45,378 nucleotides of DNA from Lachnospiraceae bacterium (GTDB lineage: Bacteria; Bacillota; Clostridia; Lachnospirales; Lachnospiraceae). The stretch's first letter is position 1; every line of letters begins with the position of its first letter. The notes under the pieces are model-generated. The model was not told where the DNA came from, did no database searches, and saw nothing but the letters and a program-made list of their open reading frames with translations. Made by a program: the position numbers and the translations under genes. Positions 25,582 through 32,923 of the stretch are shown here, in pieces. Where the stretch lies: NCBI GenBank assembly GCA_022510625.1, contig JAFLTD010000012.1, positions 1-45,378 on the forward strand. The letters run 5' to 3'.

Positions 25582-25621
25582 TGAAAGGAAATCCCCGCTT
25601 CACAGCGCAAACTTCCTTTCA
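25582..25621 (-). other. Hairpin between agrD and the LytTR gene
   Basis: Arms TGAAAGGAA (25582-25590) and TTCCTTTCA (25613-25621) enclose a second inverted repeat CGCT-TCAC-AGCG. There is no T-run after it on the minus strand, so it is more likely an RNA processing or stabilising element within the agr transcript than a terminator. Confidence 0.5.
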
Positions 25622-25658
25622 CTCGTTTCTTTACATTTTAAGTTAAGTATCCCGGATG

Positions 25659-25793
25659 CTATTTCTTAGAAGGTCTTTTCGGCTGATGCCAGATACCGGA
25701 ACAGAACGGCGGAAAAGGTCCCCGACTTCTGACCACTTCATTTCTCGCTGTACGCTCAATCAGCTTCAACACTTTCTTATTGACTTTCTTCAT
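25659..25793 (-). CDS. agrD: AgrD-type cyclic autoinducer peptide precursor
   Basis: A 44-residue frame with GGAGG ahead of ATG 25793, overlapping the end of agrB by 17 bp. The N-terminus is a basic amphipathic leader (KKVNKKVLKLIERTARN), the middle carries the cyclisable Cys (core PFCSGIWHQPKRP), and the tail is short and Lys-rich. This is the form of Clostridia AgrD precursors, in which AgrB cuts the peptide and links the Cys to the C-terminal carboxyl to make a thiolactone. The exact ring cannot be fixed by eye: Cys is followed by S-G-I-W, so a five-residue ring CSGIW is the simplest proposal. Confidence 0.85.
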   Translation of the reverse strand: MKKVNKKVLKLIERTARNEVVRSRGPFPPFCSGIWHQPKRPSKK

Positions 25794-26373
25794 GCACTTT
25801 CACCTCCTGCTTTGTTATTTTCGCTATACATAGCAATGCTGCACACAAGATGACAGCAATTGCCATATAACTTATGAATACCATATCTGCCTCTAATATT
25901 GTGAAGCAACATATTGCGACTCCTTCCAGCAAGGTTATAATCCTTGCCGACGCTTTCAATTCTGCCAATTCCTCTGAATCCATGTGCATATTAGGATGAT
26001 TAACCGTGCCTATTATTTCAATAATGCCTATAGCCCATAACAGCATCGCAAATAAAAGTATCGGATAATTTGCCAGAACACTACTCATGCCCAATATGGA
26101 TATATACGAAGCGACAGTCGCCAGATAGCATTGATAGAATTTATTTAAGTGATATCCGCCCGTCCGTTTCCTTAGCGCGAAAAAAAAGAGCAAAAAAAAC
26201 ATTGTAGGCAGCAATTTGTGAACCGCTACACTGATCAGAATAATTGTTCCAACAGTAATAAATTTTTCTATCCAGGAAATTAAGACATAGGCATAGTATT
26301 CTTCCAGTTCTTCATTAATCAGTTTTGCCTCTGTCATCTGACTCACTAATTCATTTGTTAATTTCTCAATCAT
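25777..26373 (-). CDS. agrB: AgrB-type peptide processing membrane protease
   Basis: 198 residues with about five to six membrane helices. The AgrB catalytic region is intact: RKRTGGYHLNKFYQCYLATV contains the conserved His and, seven residues on, the Cys. NHPNMH matches the conserved N-P loop before helix four. AgrB cleaves and cyclises AgrD, whose gene overlaps this one. The start has AAGGAG seven to eight bases upstream. A tandem operator and a good promoter lie directly upstream, so the locus is probably autoinducing. Confidence 0.92.
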   Translation of the reverse strand: MIEKLTNELVSQMTEAKLINEELEEYYAYVLISWIEKFITVGTIILISVAVHKLLPTMFFLLFFFALRKRTGGYHLNKFYQCYLATVASYISILGMSSVLANYPILLFAMLLWAIGIIEIIGTVNHPNMHMDSEELAELKASARIITLLEGVAICCFTILEADMVFISYMAIAVILCAALLCIAKITKQEVKVHEESQ

Positions 26374-26395
26374 AGAAATGTCTCCTTATGAGCCA

Positions 26396-26423
26396 AGTAT
26401 AATTTCACATAATCTGAAATCAA
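26396..26423 (-). promoter_or_regulatory. agrB promoter
   Basis: On the minus strand TTGATT (26423-26418), a 16-bp spacer and TATACT (26401-26396). The -35 starts 7 bp after the proximal copy of the tandem operator, the same geometry as at the CIS operon. Confidence 0.65.
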
Positions 26424-26430
26424 CATCCTC

Positions 26431-26464
26431 TGCAGAAAATGACATTTTATTGCAGAAAATGACA
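26431..26464 (-). promoter_or_regulatory. Tandem LytTR-type operator upstream of agrB
   Basis: TGCAGAAAATGAC occurs at 26431-26443 and identically at 26451-26463, with identical flanks (CATTTTA), an exact 20-bp period. A weaker third half (TGTGGAAATGC) starts at 26471. Position just ahead of the -35 is typical for LytTR activation, as with AgrA at P2/P3. Confidence 0.75.
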
Positions 26465-26481
26465 TTTTACTGTGGAAATGC

Positions 26482-26515
26482 AAAAAAAGTGATTTGCTTT
26501 ACACAAATCACTTTT
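26482..26515 (-). terminator. Terminator of the kinase operon
   Basis: On the minus strand arms AAAAGTGATTTG and CAAATCACTTTT with a 7-base loop are followed by T residues. It lies just after the sensor kinase stop at 26517 and immediately before the agrB operator. Confidence 0.9.
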
Positions 26516-26516
26516 C

Positions 26517-27821
26517 CTATTGCGGTATTATAATTGAGAAACAAAATTCATTTTTGTCGTTCTGTATGACGTGCGAACCGCCATACCTTGTGATGACATC
26601 CATAATATTTCCTATGCCAATGCCATGTTCATTTAAGTCCTGTTTTTTTGAAGTTTGTATTTCTCCGTCTCGAATAATGATCTCACCATCGTATGTATTC
26701 CTAACGGAGATAATCACTTTGTTCCCCTCTTTCACAAACTTCATTTTAATTACTTTTTTATCAGTACACTTTTCACAAGCCTCAATTGCATTAATAAGCA
26801 AGTTCGATAATATAACAACTATGTCCTCATCTCTGATATTGATTTCGGATAAATCATTGATTTTAAATATAAACGCAATATTTTTGTCCAATGTTTCCTG
26901 ATATTTACTGTTTAAGATTGCGTCTACGATTACATTGTTTGTATTGATACAATCCAGTTCCTTATTCAAATGTCCGCTTATTTTTCCGACATATTCCTCT
27001 AACTCAATATAGTCTTTTGATGTTATCAATGATTCAATACACATAATCTGGTTTTTATATTCATGTGTCTTTTTTCTCTGCTTATCAAAATTTTCAGAAA
27101 TCGAACGATACATATTGGTTTGATTTCTGGCCTGCAATTGAAAAATCTCATTCTCACGAAGCTTCGTTTCACGTTTCAATATATCATTAATTAAATAAAA
27201 CACAACAATATTCATGCCTGTAAGACAAAATGCAATCACTAAAAATAAATCTTCTTGTTTTTGATTTTCTAAATTGCCGGATGTAATAAGCAAAGCAGTG
27301 ATTGTAAAAATTGTAAAAACAGGAAAAAAAATAAACCGAAGCCATTCTGTATCCATCAATACTTCAGAAGATTTGCCTCCGATTCTCTTTTTAATCACCA
27401 AAACTACCAGAAAAAGAAATACCTTCCCCAAAATTGCTATCAAATATCCTTCAACATAATAGGATTCGCTAATTTCAGCAATACTATGAAAAATCGAAAC
27501 ATTTAACCAAAGTGTAAAGTAATCTATGGCAAGTAATAAGCCTTGGTACAATGTTGCAAAAATCAACGCTCTCCAATAATTAAGTTTAAAATATATAGTC
27601 ATGACTAATGCGGTTATTACAATTATAAGGAGTTGTTTAATGATAATTTGCTCGGCGAGAAATAATGCTATAACATACACGAAAACTATCAAACATAAAA
27701 TATTTCCATAATTTTTTAGAGCGCTCTTTTCATGCTTCTTCTTAGCAAAGATTTCAAAAAAGATTTTACAACATAAGATTTCCAAGACAACAAGCAAAAA
27801 ACTCTGTACATAAAGAATCAT
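26517..27821 (-). CDS. AgrC-like GHKL sensor histidine kinase
   Basis: 434 residues. Six or so N-terminal membrane helices (1-~205) form a peptide-sensing module. The cytoplasmic part has a helical segment with the phospho-acceptor His in KKTHEYKNQIM and a GHKL ATPase with N-box LLINAIEACEKC and G-box EHGIGIGNIMDVI. It abuts the second LytTR regulator gene with no gap. Likely ligand is the product of agrD, encoded just downstream, as in the Agr systems of Staphylococcus and Clostridium. The gene order here is regulator, kinase, then agrB-agrD-regulator. Confidence 0.92.
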   Translation of the reverse strand: MILYVQSFLLVVLEILCCKIFFEIFAKKKHEKSALKNYGNILCLIVFVYVIALFLAEQIIIKQLLIIVITALVMTIYFKLNYWRALIFATLYQGLLLAIDYFTLWLNVSIFHSIAEISESYYVEGYLIAILGKVFLFLVVLVIKKRIGGKSSEVLMDTEWLRFIFFPVFTIFTITALLITSGNLENQKQEDLFLVIAFCLTGMNIVVFYLINDILKRETKLRENEIFQLQARNQTNMYRSISENFDKQRKKTHEYKNQIMCIESLITSKDYIELEEYVGKISGHLNKELDCINTNNVIVDAILNSKYQETLDKNIAFIFKINDLSEINIRDEDIVVILSNLLINAIEACEKCTDKKVIKMKFVKEGNKVIISVRNTYDGEIIIRDGEIQTSKKQDLNEHGIGIGNIMDVITRYGGSHVIQNDKNEFCFSIIIPQ

Positions 27822-28565
27822 TTATATTTCTCCCTTATATGCGACATAGGTTTCTTCGACATACTTATATCGGGCCTTTGGAATGATCAGTTTCACACCG
27901 TTACTTAACAGGACTCTATACCGACTAACATCCGTGATATGCTTCATATTCACCAAAAAGCTTTGGTGAATCCGCACAAAGTCTCTACTGGCAATCTCTT
28001 TTTCCATATCATTCAGTGTGCTGTATAGTGTATACTTTTTTACGTATTCCTCCATGATATAAAATTCTAATTTATGTAACTGGCTTTCTATGTATATTAA
28101 GCGTTCTAAAGATACTTCTTTTGTGCCTTCGTTAAATTGAAACAACTTCCTTTTCACAACATAATTCATTTTTGTTCTGATTGCATCCATACATTCATAT
28201 ACCAATTCAGGAAAATTGACATTGTTTTTTAAAATGTATCTTACAGCATCTACTCTATAGCCTTCGAGTGTATAATTTATAAATGCCGTTACAAAAACAA
28301 TAAACATATCATTGCTTACTTCCCGTATTATCTTAGCTGTCTCCATGCCATCCAGTTCATCCATATTAATGTCCAGAAAGACAATTTTGTACTTAGTCAT
28401 CTCTATTCCTAGCTCTACAAAATCTTTTCCAGATTCAAATTCATCAATTTCATATATAACCCCATTCTCACCCATATAATTTATTAAAATATTACGGATA
28501 AGTTTTCTAAAATGAACTTCATCATCACACACTGCAATCTTGAACACCTTTTTATCCCCATACAC
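27822..28565 (-). CDS. Second LytTR response regulator
   Basis: 247 residues from ATG 28565. An in-frame GTG at 28547 would give MFKIAVCDDE, the usual distance from start to acid pocket, and may be the true start. Receiver motifs are AVCDDE and phospho-Asp in VFLDINMDELDG, with a Thr in VFVTAF. The usual Lys-Pro is replaced by LKNN, so the Lys is present but not the Pro. The LytTR domain follows (LIYIESQLHKLEFYI, FVRIHQSFLVNM). It is translationally joined to the kinase gene and is probably its cognate partner. A tandem operator before its promoter suggests autoregulation. Confidence 0.92.
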   Translation of the reverse strand: MYGDKKVFKIAVCDDEVHFRKLIRNILINYMGENGVIYEIDEFESGKDFVELGIEMTKYKIVFLDINMDELDGMETAKIIREVSNDMFIVFVTAFINYTLEGYRVDAVRYILKNNVNFPELVYECMDAIRTKMNYVVKRKLFQFNEGTKEVSLERLIYIESQLHKLEFYIMEEYVKKYTLYSTLNDMEKEIASRDFVRIHQSFLVNMKHITDVSRYRVLLSNGVKLIIPKARYKYVEETYVAYKGEI

Positions 28566-28655
28566 CTTATTATTTTACTGTATATTACTATATTTGTAGT
28601 ATATACTATTTATTATATAAGCTTTGGCAGATAAGAACAAGCAATATCCGGATGT

Positions 28656-28684
28656 ATTCTATTTTACGTTACCATAGCAGTCAA
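28656..28684 (-). promoter_or_regulatory. Promoter of the LytTR-kinase operon
   Basis: On the minus strand TTGACT (28684-28679), a 17-bp spacer and TAGAAT (28661-28656), each five of six to consensus. The -35 begins 6 bp after the proximal operator copy. Confidence 0.7.
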
Positions 28685-28690
28685 TTAAAT

Positions 28691-28724
28691 TGCAGAAATC
28701 GACCTTATATTGCAGAAAATGACT
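28691..28724 (-). promoter_or_regulatory. Tandem LytTR-type operator upstream of the LytTR-kinase operon
   Basis: TGCAGAAATCGAC at 28691-28703 and TGCAGAAAATGAC at 28711-28723, 20-bp period. The first copy is intermediate between the agrB form (AATGAC) and the CIS form (TTCGAC / ATCGAC), which links the three sites. Confidence 0.7.
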
Positions 28725-28766
28725 TCACATCTTGTTTTTCTTTGTCGAATATGCTATATTGATAAC

Positions 28767-28868
28767 AAAAAAAGGTAGCGTTTGATAATTTACACTACCT
28801 TCTATAACTAGCAAAATCCCCTTTATGAAATGGCCGTCAAATAGTTGACGACCATTTCTTTTTTTCTT
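28767..28868 (+). ncRNA. Candidate small RNA with two hairpins
   Basis: Plus strand. A promoter with TTGTTT (28732-28737), 17-bp spacer and TATATT (28755-28760) is followed by hairpin one (AAGGTAGCGT / ACACTACCTT, ~28772-28800), an open C-rich linker (ATCCCCTTTAT, ~28816-28826), and a terminator hairpin (AAATGG-CGTCAA / TTGACG-CCATTT, 28828-28856) with a T-run to ~28865. No convincing frame lies inside. The linker could pair with AAGGGG-type ribosome sites. The promoter spacer contains TGTCGAATATGC, nearly one half-site of the CIS operator. No known family recognised. Confidence 0.45.
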
Positions 28869-28983
28869 CTGAAATAGAAAACTGTGTATGATTGCAAATA
28901 TCTCGCATATAAGAAGTTGAGCATACACATGTATGATATAGCATCTGCATCATCGTCAGAATTAAAATAAATTATAAAAAAGG

Positions 28984-29013
28984 TTGTGTATTAAACTATT
29001 TATATAGTATATT
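28984..29013 (+). promoter_or_regulatory. Promoter of the dockerin-lectin gene
   Basis: TTGTGT (28984-28989), 18-bp spacer and TATATT (29008-29013), followed by a strong AAGGAGG at 29032-29038 that fixes the start at ATG 29047, not the GTG at 29038 inside it. Confidence 0.45.
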
Positions 29014-29046
29014 ATTATTAAGAACTATTTCAAGGAGGTGCTTATT

Positions 29047-29799
29047 ATGGCAAAAGGTGATATTAATGGTGATCGCTTAATAACTAATGAGGACTACATT
29101 TTGATTAAAAATGCGATCGCAAAGATTGTAACCCTGAATGATGGAGCAGCTGAAGCGGCAGATATGAACGGTGATAATGAAATTACAATTGCGGATCTCG
29201 AACAGTTAGAGAAAATCCTGTCCCTCAAAATTACAGGCGATGCAAATGGAGACGGTAAAATTACGCAAGAAGATGTTACAATAATCCAGCAGCACATTGC
29301 CGGACTCTTAAAGTTGGAAGGTAAGCTTCTGGAAAATGCAGATGTCAACAACGACGGCAAGGTAAATATGGAGGATGTCGTTTACTTACAAAAATTGCTT
29401 GCATCAATCATCAAAATAAAAAACAATAAAGTTACTATCCGGTTAGATGCTTTTGATAAAGGCGAATATCTTTCATGGTTTGTAACTACACAGGCTGCTT
29501 TTGAAGTGACCGTTACATTGAAGGATGACAGTAAGACATATTTTACCGGCAATAAAAAGACAATGGATATTGCCCCGCCGTTGGCTGTTGGAAATGATGT
29601 ATATACCGGTAACAATCTAAGGGTTGAAATCTCTATTCCGGAATCAGATGATATTAAAACTCTGCCTACAATGTCTGCGATTATTACGAATACAGGTAAG
29701 ATAGTTGGACATAACTTTATCTGTTGTGGAGAAGACTGGAACGATGCAGATTATAATGATTTCTACATTAATGTTGTTGGCTGGAAGAGTAAAAATTAG
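29047..29799 (+). CDS. Double-dockerin protein with LecB-like calcium lectin domain
   Basis: 250 residues on the plus strand, unlike its neighbours. Two type I dockerin-like modules: residues ~2-55 (GDINGDRLIT, ADMNGDNEIT) and ~63-120 (GDANGDGKIT, ADVNNDGKVN), each with two EF-hand-like calcium loops. Residues ~125-250 match the LecB/PA-IIL lectin: a TYFTG...VGNDVYTGNNLRVEISI core and the end GEDWNDADYND, which aligns with the LecB calcium loop EDGTDNDYND and keeps every acidic ligand. LecB binds fucose or mannose through two calcium ions. There is no signal peptide, membrane segment or sorting motif. The dockerin-lectin fusion is unusual. Binding partner and export route are unknown. Confidence 0.8.
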   Translation: MAKGDINGDRLITNEDYILIKNAIAKIVTLNDGAAEAADMNGDNEITIADLEQLEKILSLKITGDANGDGKITQEDVTIIQQHIAGLLKLEGKLLENADVNNDGKVNMEDVVYLQKLLASIIKIKNNKVTIRLDAFDKGEYLSWFVTTQAAFEVTVTLKDDSKTYFTGNKKTMDIAPPLAVGNDVYTGNNLRVEISIPESDDIKTLPTMSAIITNTGKIVGHNFICCGEDWNDADYNDFYINVVGWKSKN

Positions 29800-29849
29800 G
29801 TAATGTGTGTTAAACTATTCTCCTTATTGGTCATTAAAATAATAAAATC

Positions 29850-29882
29850 AGCGCTTCCGGCATAAAAATTGCCGGAAGCGCT
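29850..29882 (+). terminator. Bidirectional terminator
   Basis: A perfect 13-bp stem (AGCGCTTCCGGCA / TGCCGGAAGCGCT) with a 7-base AT loop lies between the convergent dockerin-lectin gene (+) and the papain-like gene (-). The T-rich flank is better on the minus-strand side (ATTTTATTATTTTAAT). Confidence 0.85.
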
Positions 29883-29931
29883 TTGTCTGCAATCTGAGGC
29901 GGGAATTTCTTCCCGCCCAATTGATTTATGT

Positions 29932-30603
29932 CTAATCCGTCACAATCTCCAGATACCCGACCATCTTAGCGTGATCGAACTCTTTGATCACACCCAGATT
30001 GGGGTCGTAATACTGTCCGTCATATCCTACCAGGTAGTGGCTGTATCTGCCCATCTTCTCCATGATAATGCAGCAGTGCGGCAGCTCCACCGATTTACCC
30101 AGAGTATACACAATCTTATCGGCATGACGGATGCCGAGGTACTCAAGCGTGGCAATCATCTTACTCATATTAGCCTGCCACTCCCGACATTTCATGATAT
30201 CACAAGCCTCGTCCAAGGTAGTCCCCGCAATCATGGCAATACAGGATTGTCCGCACAATCCGTCCCACGGCTGCGTTACCAGATTGACACCGTCAATCTT
30301 GCGGATCGGATTCTCCGTGCTGTACGGACTGTCACCGCTTGTACTCGTCACGTTGCCCACAATCTCAATGGAAATCAGATATTTCTTGCCCAGTTCCACT
30401 TTGGATAACGTATCCTGACCTACGGGAATATCGTAGTATCCCTGCCCTTTCGGCACAAGATCACATATAAAGCAGACATCGTCGAAGCACACTCTGACCG
30501 GCGCGTCTCCCACCTTCTCACATACTTCCCACACATTAAACGGTACGGCAATCGTATTCTCATTCTCCCGAAATTCTACCGTGCCTTCAAATTCGTATTT
30601 CAT
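29932..30603 (-). CDS. DUF1905-like domain fused to papain-like cysteine peptidase
   Basis: About 223 residues. The ATG at 30603 (AGGCGGGG upstream) is preferred because a promoter lies inside the longer frame. Residues 1-~95 resemble DUF1905, a small beta barrel (F-x-G-T-V-E-F, FNVWEVCEK, PKGQGYYDIPV). Residues ~120-223 show a papain/C39-like fold with the Cys in QPWDGLCGQSCIAM, the His in SHYLVGYDG and an Asp in YYDPNLG. No signal peptide. The N-terminal domain may bind a ligand or partner and the C-terminal part cleaves peptide bonds. It has its own extended -10 promoter. Substrate unknown. Confidence 0.7.
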   Translation of the reverse strand: MKYEFEGTVEFRENENTIAVPFNVWEVCEKVGDAPVRVCFDDVCFICDLVPKGQGYYDIPVGQDTLSKVELGKKYLISIEIVGNVTSTSGDSPYSTENPIRKIDGVNLVTQPWDGLCGQSCIAMIAGTTLDEACDIMKCREWQANMSKMIATLEYLGIRHADKIVYTLGKSVELPHCCIIMEKMGRYSHYLVGYDGQYYDPNLGVIKEFDHAKMVGYLEIVTD

Positions 30604-30637
30604 ATAACCCCGCCTTTCTTGTCCTGCTTGACAATTT

Positions 30638-30660
30638 ATTATACCACGAACGCATAATTC
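30638..30660 (-). promoter_or_regulatory. Extended -10 promoter of the DUF1905-peptidase gene
   Basis: On the minus strand TATAAT (30643-30638) preceded by TGG (TGn extension). The -35 region is weak (TTTCAT, 17 bp upstream). Confidence 0.55.
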
Positions 30661-30683
30661 ATGAAAGTAAAAATCACTCCCTA

Positions 30684-31805
30684 TCACTCATTGGACAAAT
30701 CCTCAAAGCTGATATTTAAGTCCACTTCCGTACCGATTCCGTTCACCAATCCGGTGTCGGTGTACTGCCATACCTTGAATTCATATGGAAAGTAGAACTG
30801 CTCATCATAGTATGCAAACCACTTATCGTAATCCTCCAGCTGTTCCAGATCCAGCATCAGCATAAATGTCTTGAGATTACCGTAGATCATGGGTGTGTAT
30901 CCTGCATTCTTGATCATCTCACAAAATGCTATACAGTACTCTGTCCGCTCTTCTTTCGTCAGATTGTTGGTCCGCGCATTGGCACTGGACACTGCCTCCA
31001 CATCGATTACCACAGGGTAATCCACTTTGTAAGGTTCTATCAAGTCCAGCACATACTGGGCTTCTTCCTCAGCTTCTTTCACACTGGTTGCCTGTGTAAA
31101 GAAATATACTCCCACATCAACGTTGTTGCGGCGTGCACCCTTGATATTATTCTCAAAAGTCTCGTCTTCCTGTATTGCGCCTTCCGAATAACCTCTGATT
31201 CCCAGCCGTATAAAGGCGTACTCCACACCGTCTCCCGCAACTTTTTCCCAGTCTATGCTGCCCTGATACCTGGACACATCAATGCCCTTATGGGAAATCA
31301 TCTCACCGTCCTCATAGTAAGTCATAATCTGATCTTCATCCAGCACAAACTGTTCGAGGTCATATGTATTGTGTGCCAGCTCATCCGAAATCGGGAAAAA
31401 GTAATACTCCCCTGCATCCGCCACAACGATGTCGTCAGGATAAAAGTAACGAAGCATTGCCGTGGTACCTTCACCGGACAGCATGAGTTGCTTCAGCTTA
31501 TCCAGAAACTCTGCGCTCACCTCTTCGCTGGTCTGATGGACCGCCTCCTCTACCGCGAAAGCAATCATGTTGTCCACTTCGTCCTTCGTGTATGTGACTG
31601 TCTCATCCATTCGGATTTGTTCCAACTCGTTCATGACTGTTATATTTTCAACCTGAATCGCACGGTATTTAAAAACCATCATCAGAGTGATCGTGATCGC
31701 CAGAAGCGTGACAACACACAATACGATGGAACCGATCAGAATACCGTTCTCGCTCCTTCTGCGTTTTTTCCTGTGTTTCTTAACCTGCAAATTGTTTTCC
31801 TGCAT
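30684..31805 (-). CDS. Membrane-anchored GH25 lysozyme
   Basis: 373 residues. A basic cytoplasmic start, one membrane helix (~21-45), a ~125-residue extracellular stalk with a helical part, then a GH25 domain (~172-370). Catalytic signature GIDVSRYQG (Asp176) and DVE in VVIDVEAV (Asp268, Glu270) are present, as is the closing KVWQYTDTG. GH25 enzymes hydrolyse the MurNAc-GlcNAc bond. Being tethered, it probably remodels the cell's own wall. It could locally open peptidoglycan for a wall-spanning machine, but neighbours do not prove that. Confidence 0.9.
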   Translation of the reverse strand: MQENNLQVKKHRKKRRRSENGILIGSIVLCVVTLLAITITLMMVFKYRAIQVENITVMNELEQIRMDETVTYTKDEVDNMIAFAVEEAVHQTSEEVSAEFLDKLKQLMLSGEGTTAMLRYFYPDDIVVADAGEYYFFPISDELAHNTYDLEQFVLDEDQIMTYYEDGEMISHKGIDVSRYQGSIDWEKVAGDGVEYAFIRLGIRGYSEGAIQEDETFENNIKGARRNNVDVGVYFFTQATSVKEAEEEAQYVLDLIEPYKVDYPVVIDVEAVSSANARTNNLTKEERTEYCIAFCEMIKNAGYTPMIYGNLKTFMLMLDLEQLEDYDKWFAYYDEQFYFPYEFKVWQYTDTGLVNGIGTEVDLNISFEDLSNE

Positions 31806-31847
31806 ATACTCTCCTCATGTTCTATGTTGCGTTATCTCAATGTCCTT

Positions 31848-32735
31848 TCAGATTCGCTCGCTGAAGTAACTCTTGTATCCTTCTCCGAAGATTTCCGAGG
31901 CGCTTGTTATAATCATGAAGGAATCCGCATCTTCCTCCTTAACAATACTCTCCACGCGTGGAAACATCGTTTTCTTCATGGCACACATGATCACCTGTTT
32001 TTCATTTCCGCTGTAGGCTCCCCTACCGTTGATCAGCGTCAGCCCTATTTCCAGTTCCTCCAAAATACGTGACGCAATCTCACCCGGTCTGCTGCTGATA
32101 ATATATAACAGCTTAGCCTCATCCCTGCCGTAGAGTACGACATCCAATGTAAACGAGGCGCAGCTCACCGTGATTGCCGCATACAGCGCCGCATCAATGT
32201 CCCGAAAGACAATCCCGGACAATGTCACTACAATAACGTCCGCAACAAAAAACAGATTGCCGGTCTTTAAGTGCGGCAGTTTTAATCGCAGCGCTTTCAC
32301 AATAATATCCATGCCGCCCGTAGTCGCGCCGGCCTTAAATATCACACCGATTGCCACCGCCGACAGGATGCCGCCTGCTATCGCTGCCAATAGTCTATCA
32401 TAAGTCGCCGCCCGAAAAGGCGCTAAAATATTGGTAAATGTGGAAATAAGCACCGTGGCATAGATTGTTGACACCGTAAATCCCAATCCAAACTTCCATA
32501 TGGCAAATATGAGAATCGGTATATTAAGGATCAGGATCAACGTACCCGTGCTTACAGGAACCAGCCTGCTCAGAATAATCGCTATGCCGGTCACTCCGCC
32601 CGGTGCCATATTATTGGGGTCAATAAACAGACTGACACCCACTGCATAAATAAATGCTGCCACTGTTATAATAATATATTTCTTTAGCAATTCTGTCTTG
32701 CTTTTTTTTAAAAATTTTTTATTTTTCCGTCTCAT
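31848..32735 (-). CDS. YitT-family membrane protein with DUF2179 domain
   Basis: 295 residues. Five or six N-terminal membrane helices with the YitT signature FIDPNNMAPGGVTGIAI and a second AGATTGGMDIIVKAL loop. The C-terminal ~80 residues are the cytoplasmic DUF2179 domain (YIISSRPGEIASRILEELEIGLTLINGRGAYSG). YitT proteins are widespread in Firmicutes, with transport functions proposed. The gene is 42 bp before the GH25 gene and may be co-transcribed with it. Confidence 0.92.
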   Translation of the reverse strand: MRRKNKKFLKKSKTELLKKYIIITVAAFIYAVGVSLFIDPNNMAPGGVTGIAIILSRLVPVSTGTLILILNIPILIFAIWKFGLGFTVSTIYATVLISTFTNILAPFRAATYDRLLAAIAGGILSAVAIGVIFKAGATTGGMDIIVKALRLKLPHLKTGNLFFVADVIVVTLSGIVFRDIDAALYAAITVSCASFTLDVVLYGRDEAKLLYIISSRPGEIASRILEELEIGLTLINGRGAYSGNEKQVIMCAMKKTMFPRVESIVKEEDADSFMIITSASEIFGEGYKSYFSERI

Positions 32736-32881
32736 GTCATGATTTTCTCCTTATAGGAAAATATGCCGAATGCCGTTTTAATAGTGTATGCCATTCATAG
32801 CATATCCCATTTCACATAATTCATGACATGATATAACCGGCGAAGATATAGTATCTATGCCGCCCGGATGATTTTACACAT

Positions 32882-32917
32882 ACAGCCGGTCATGGACATC
32901 CATCCGAGACCGGCTGT
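32882..32917 (-). terminator. Hairpin after the PP2C gene
   Basis: A 10-bp stem ACAGCCGGTC / GACCGGCTGT with a 16-base loop, 7 bp after the phosphatase stop. The T-tract on the minus strand is poor, so termination strength is uncertain. The rest of 32736-32923 shows nothing else. Confidence 0.6.
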
Positions 32918-32923
32918 TATTGA

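Noticed and set aside
26431-26480. CRISPR-like repeats
   Set aside because: Only two full copies with identical 7-bp flanks and a 20-bp period; they sit at a promoter and recur at two other promoters, which fits an operator.
28725-28928. Minus-strand frame of 67 codons
   Set aside because: Runs through a plus-strand terminator hairpin, lacks a ribosome site and resembles no protein.
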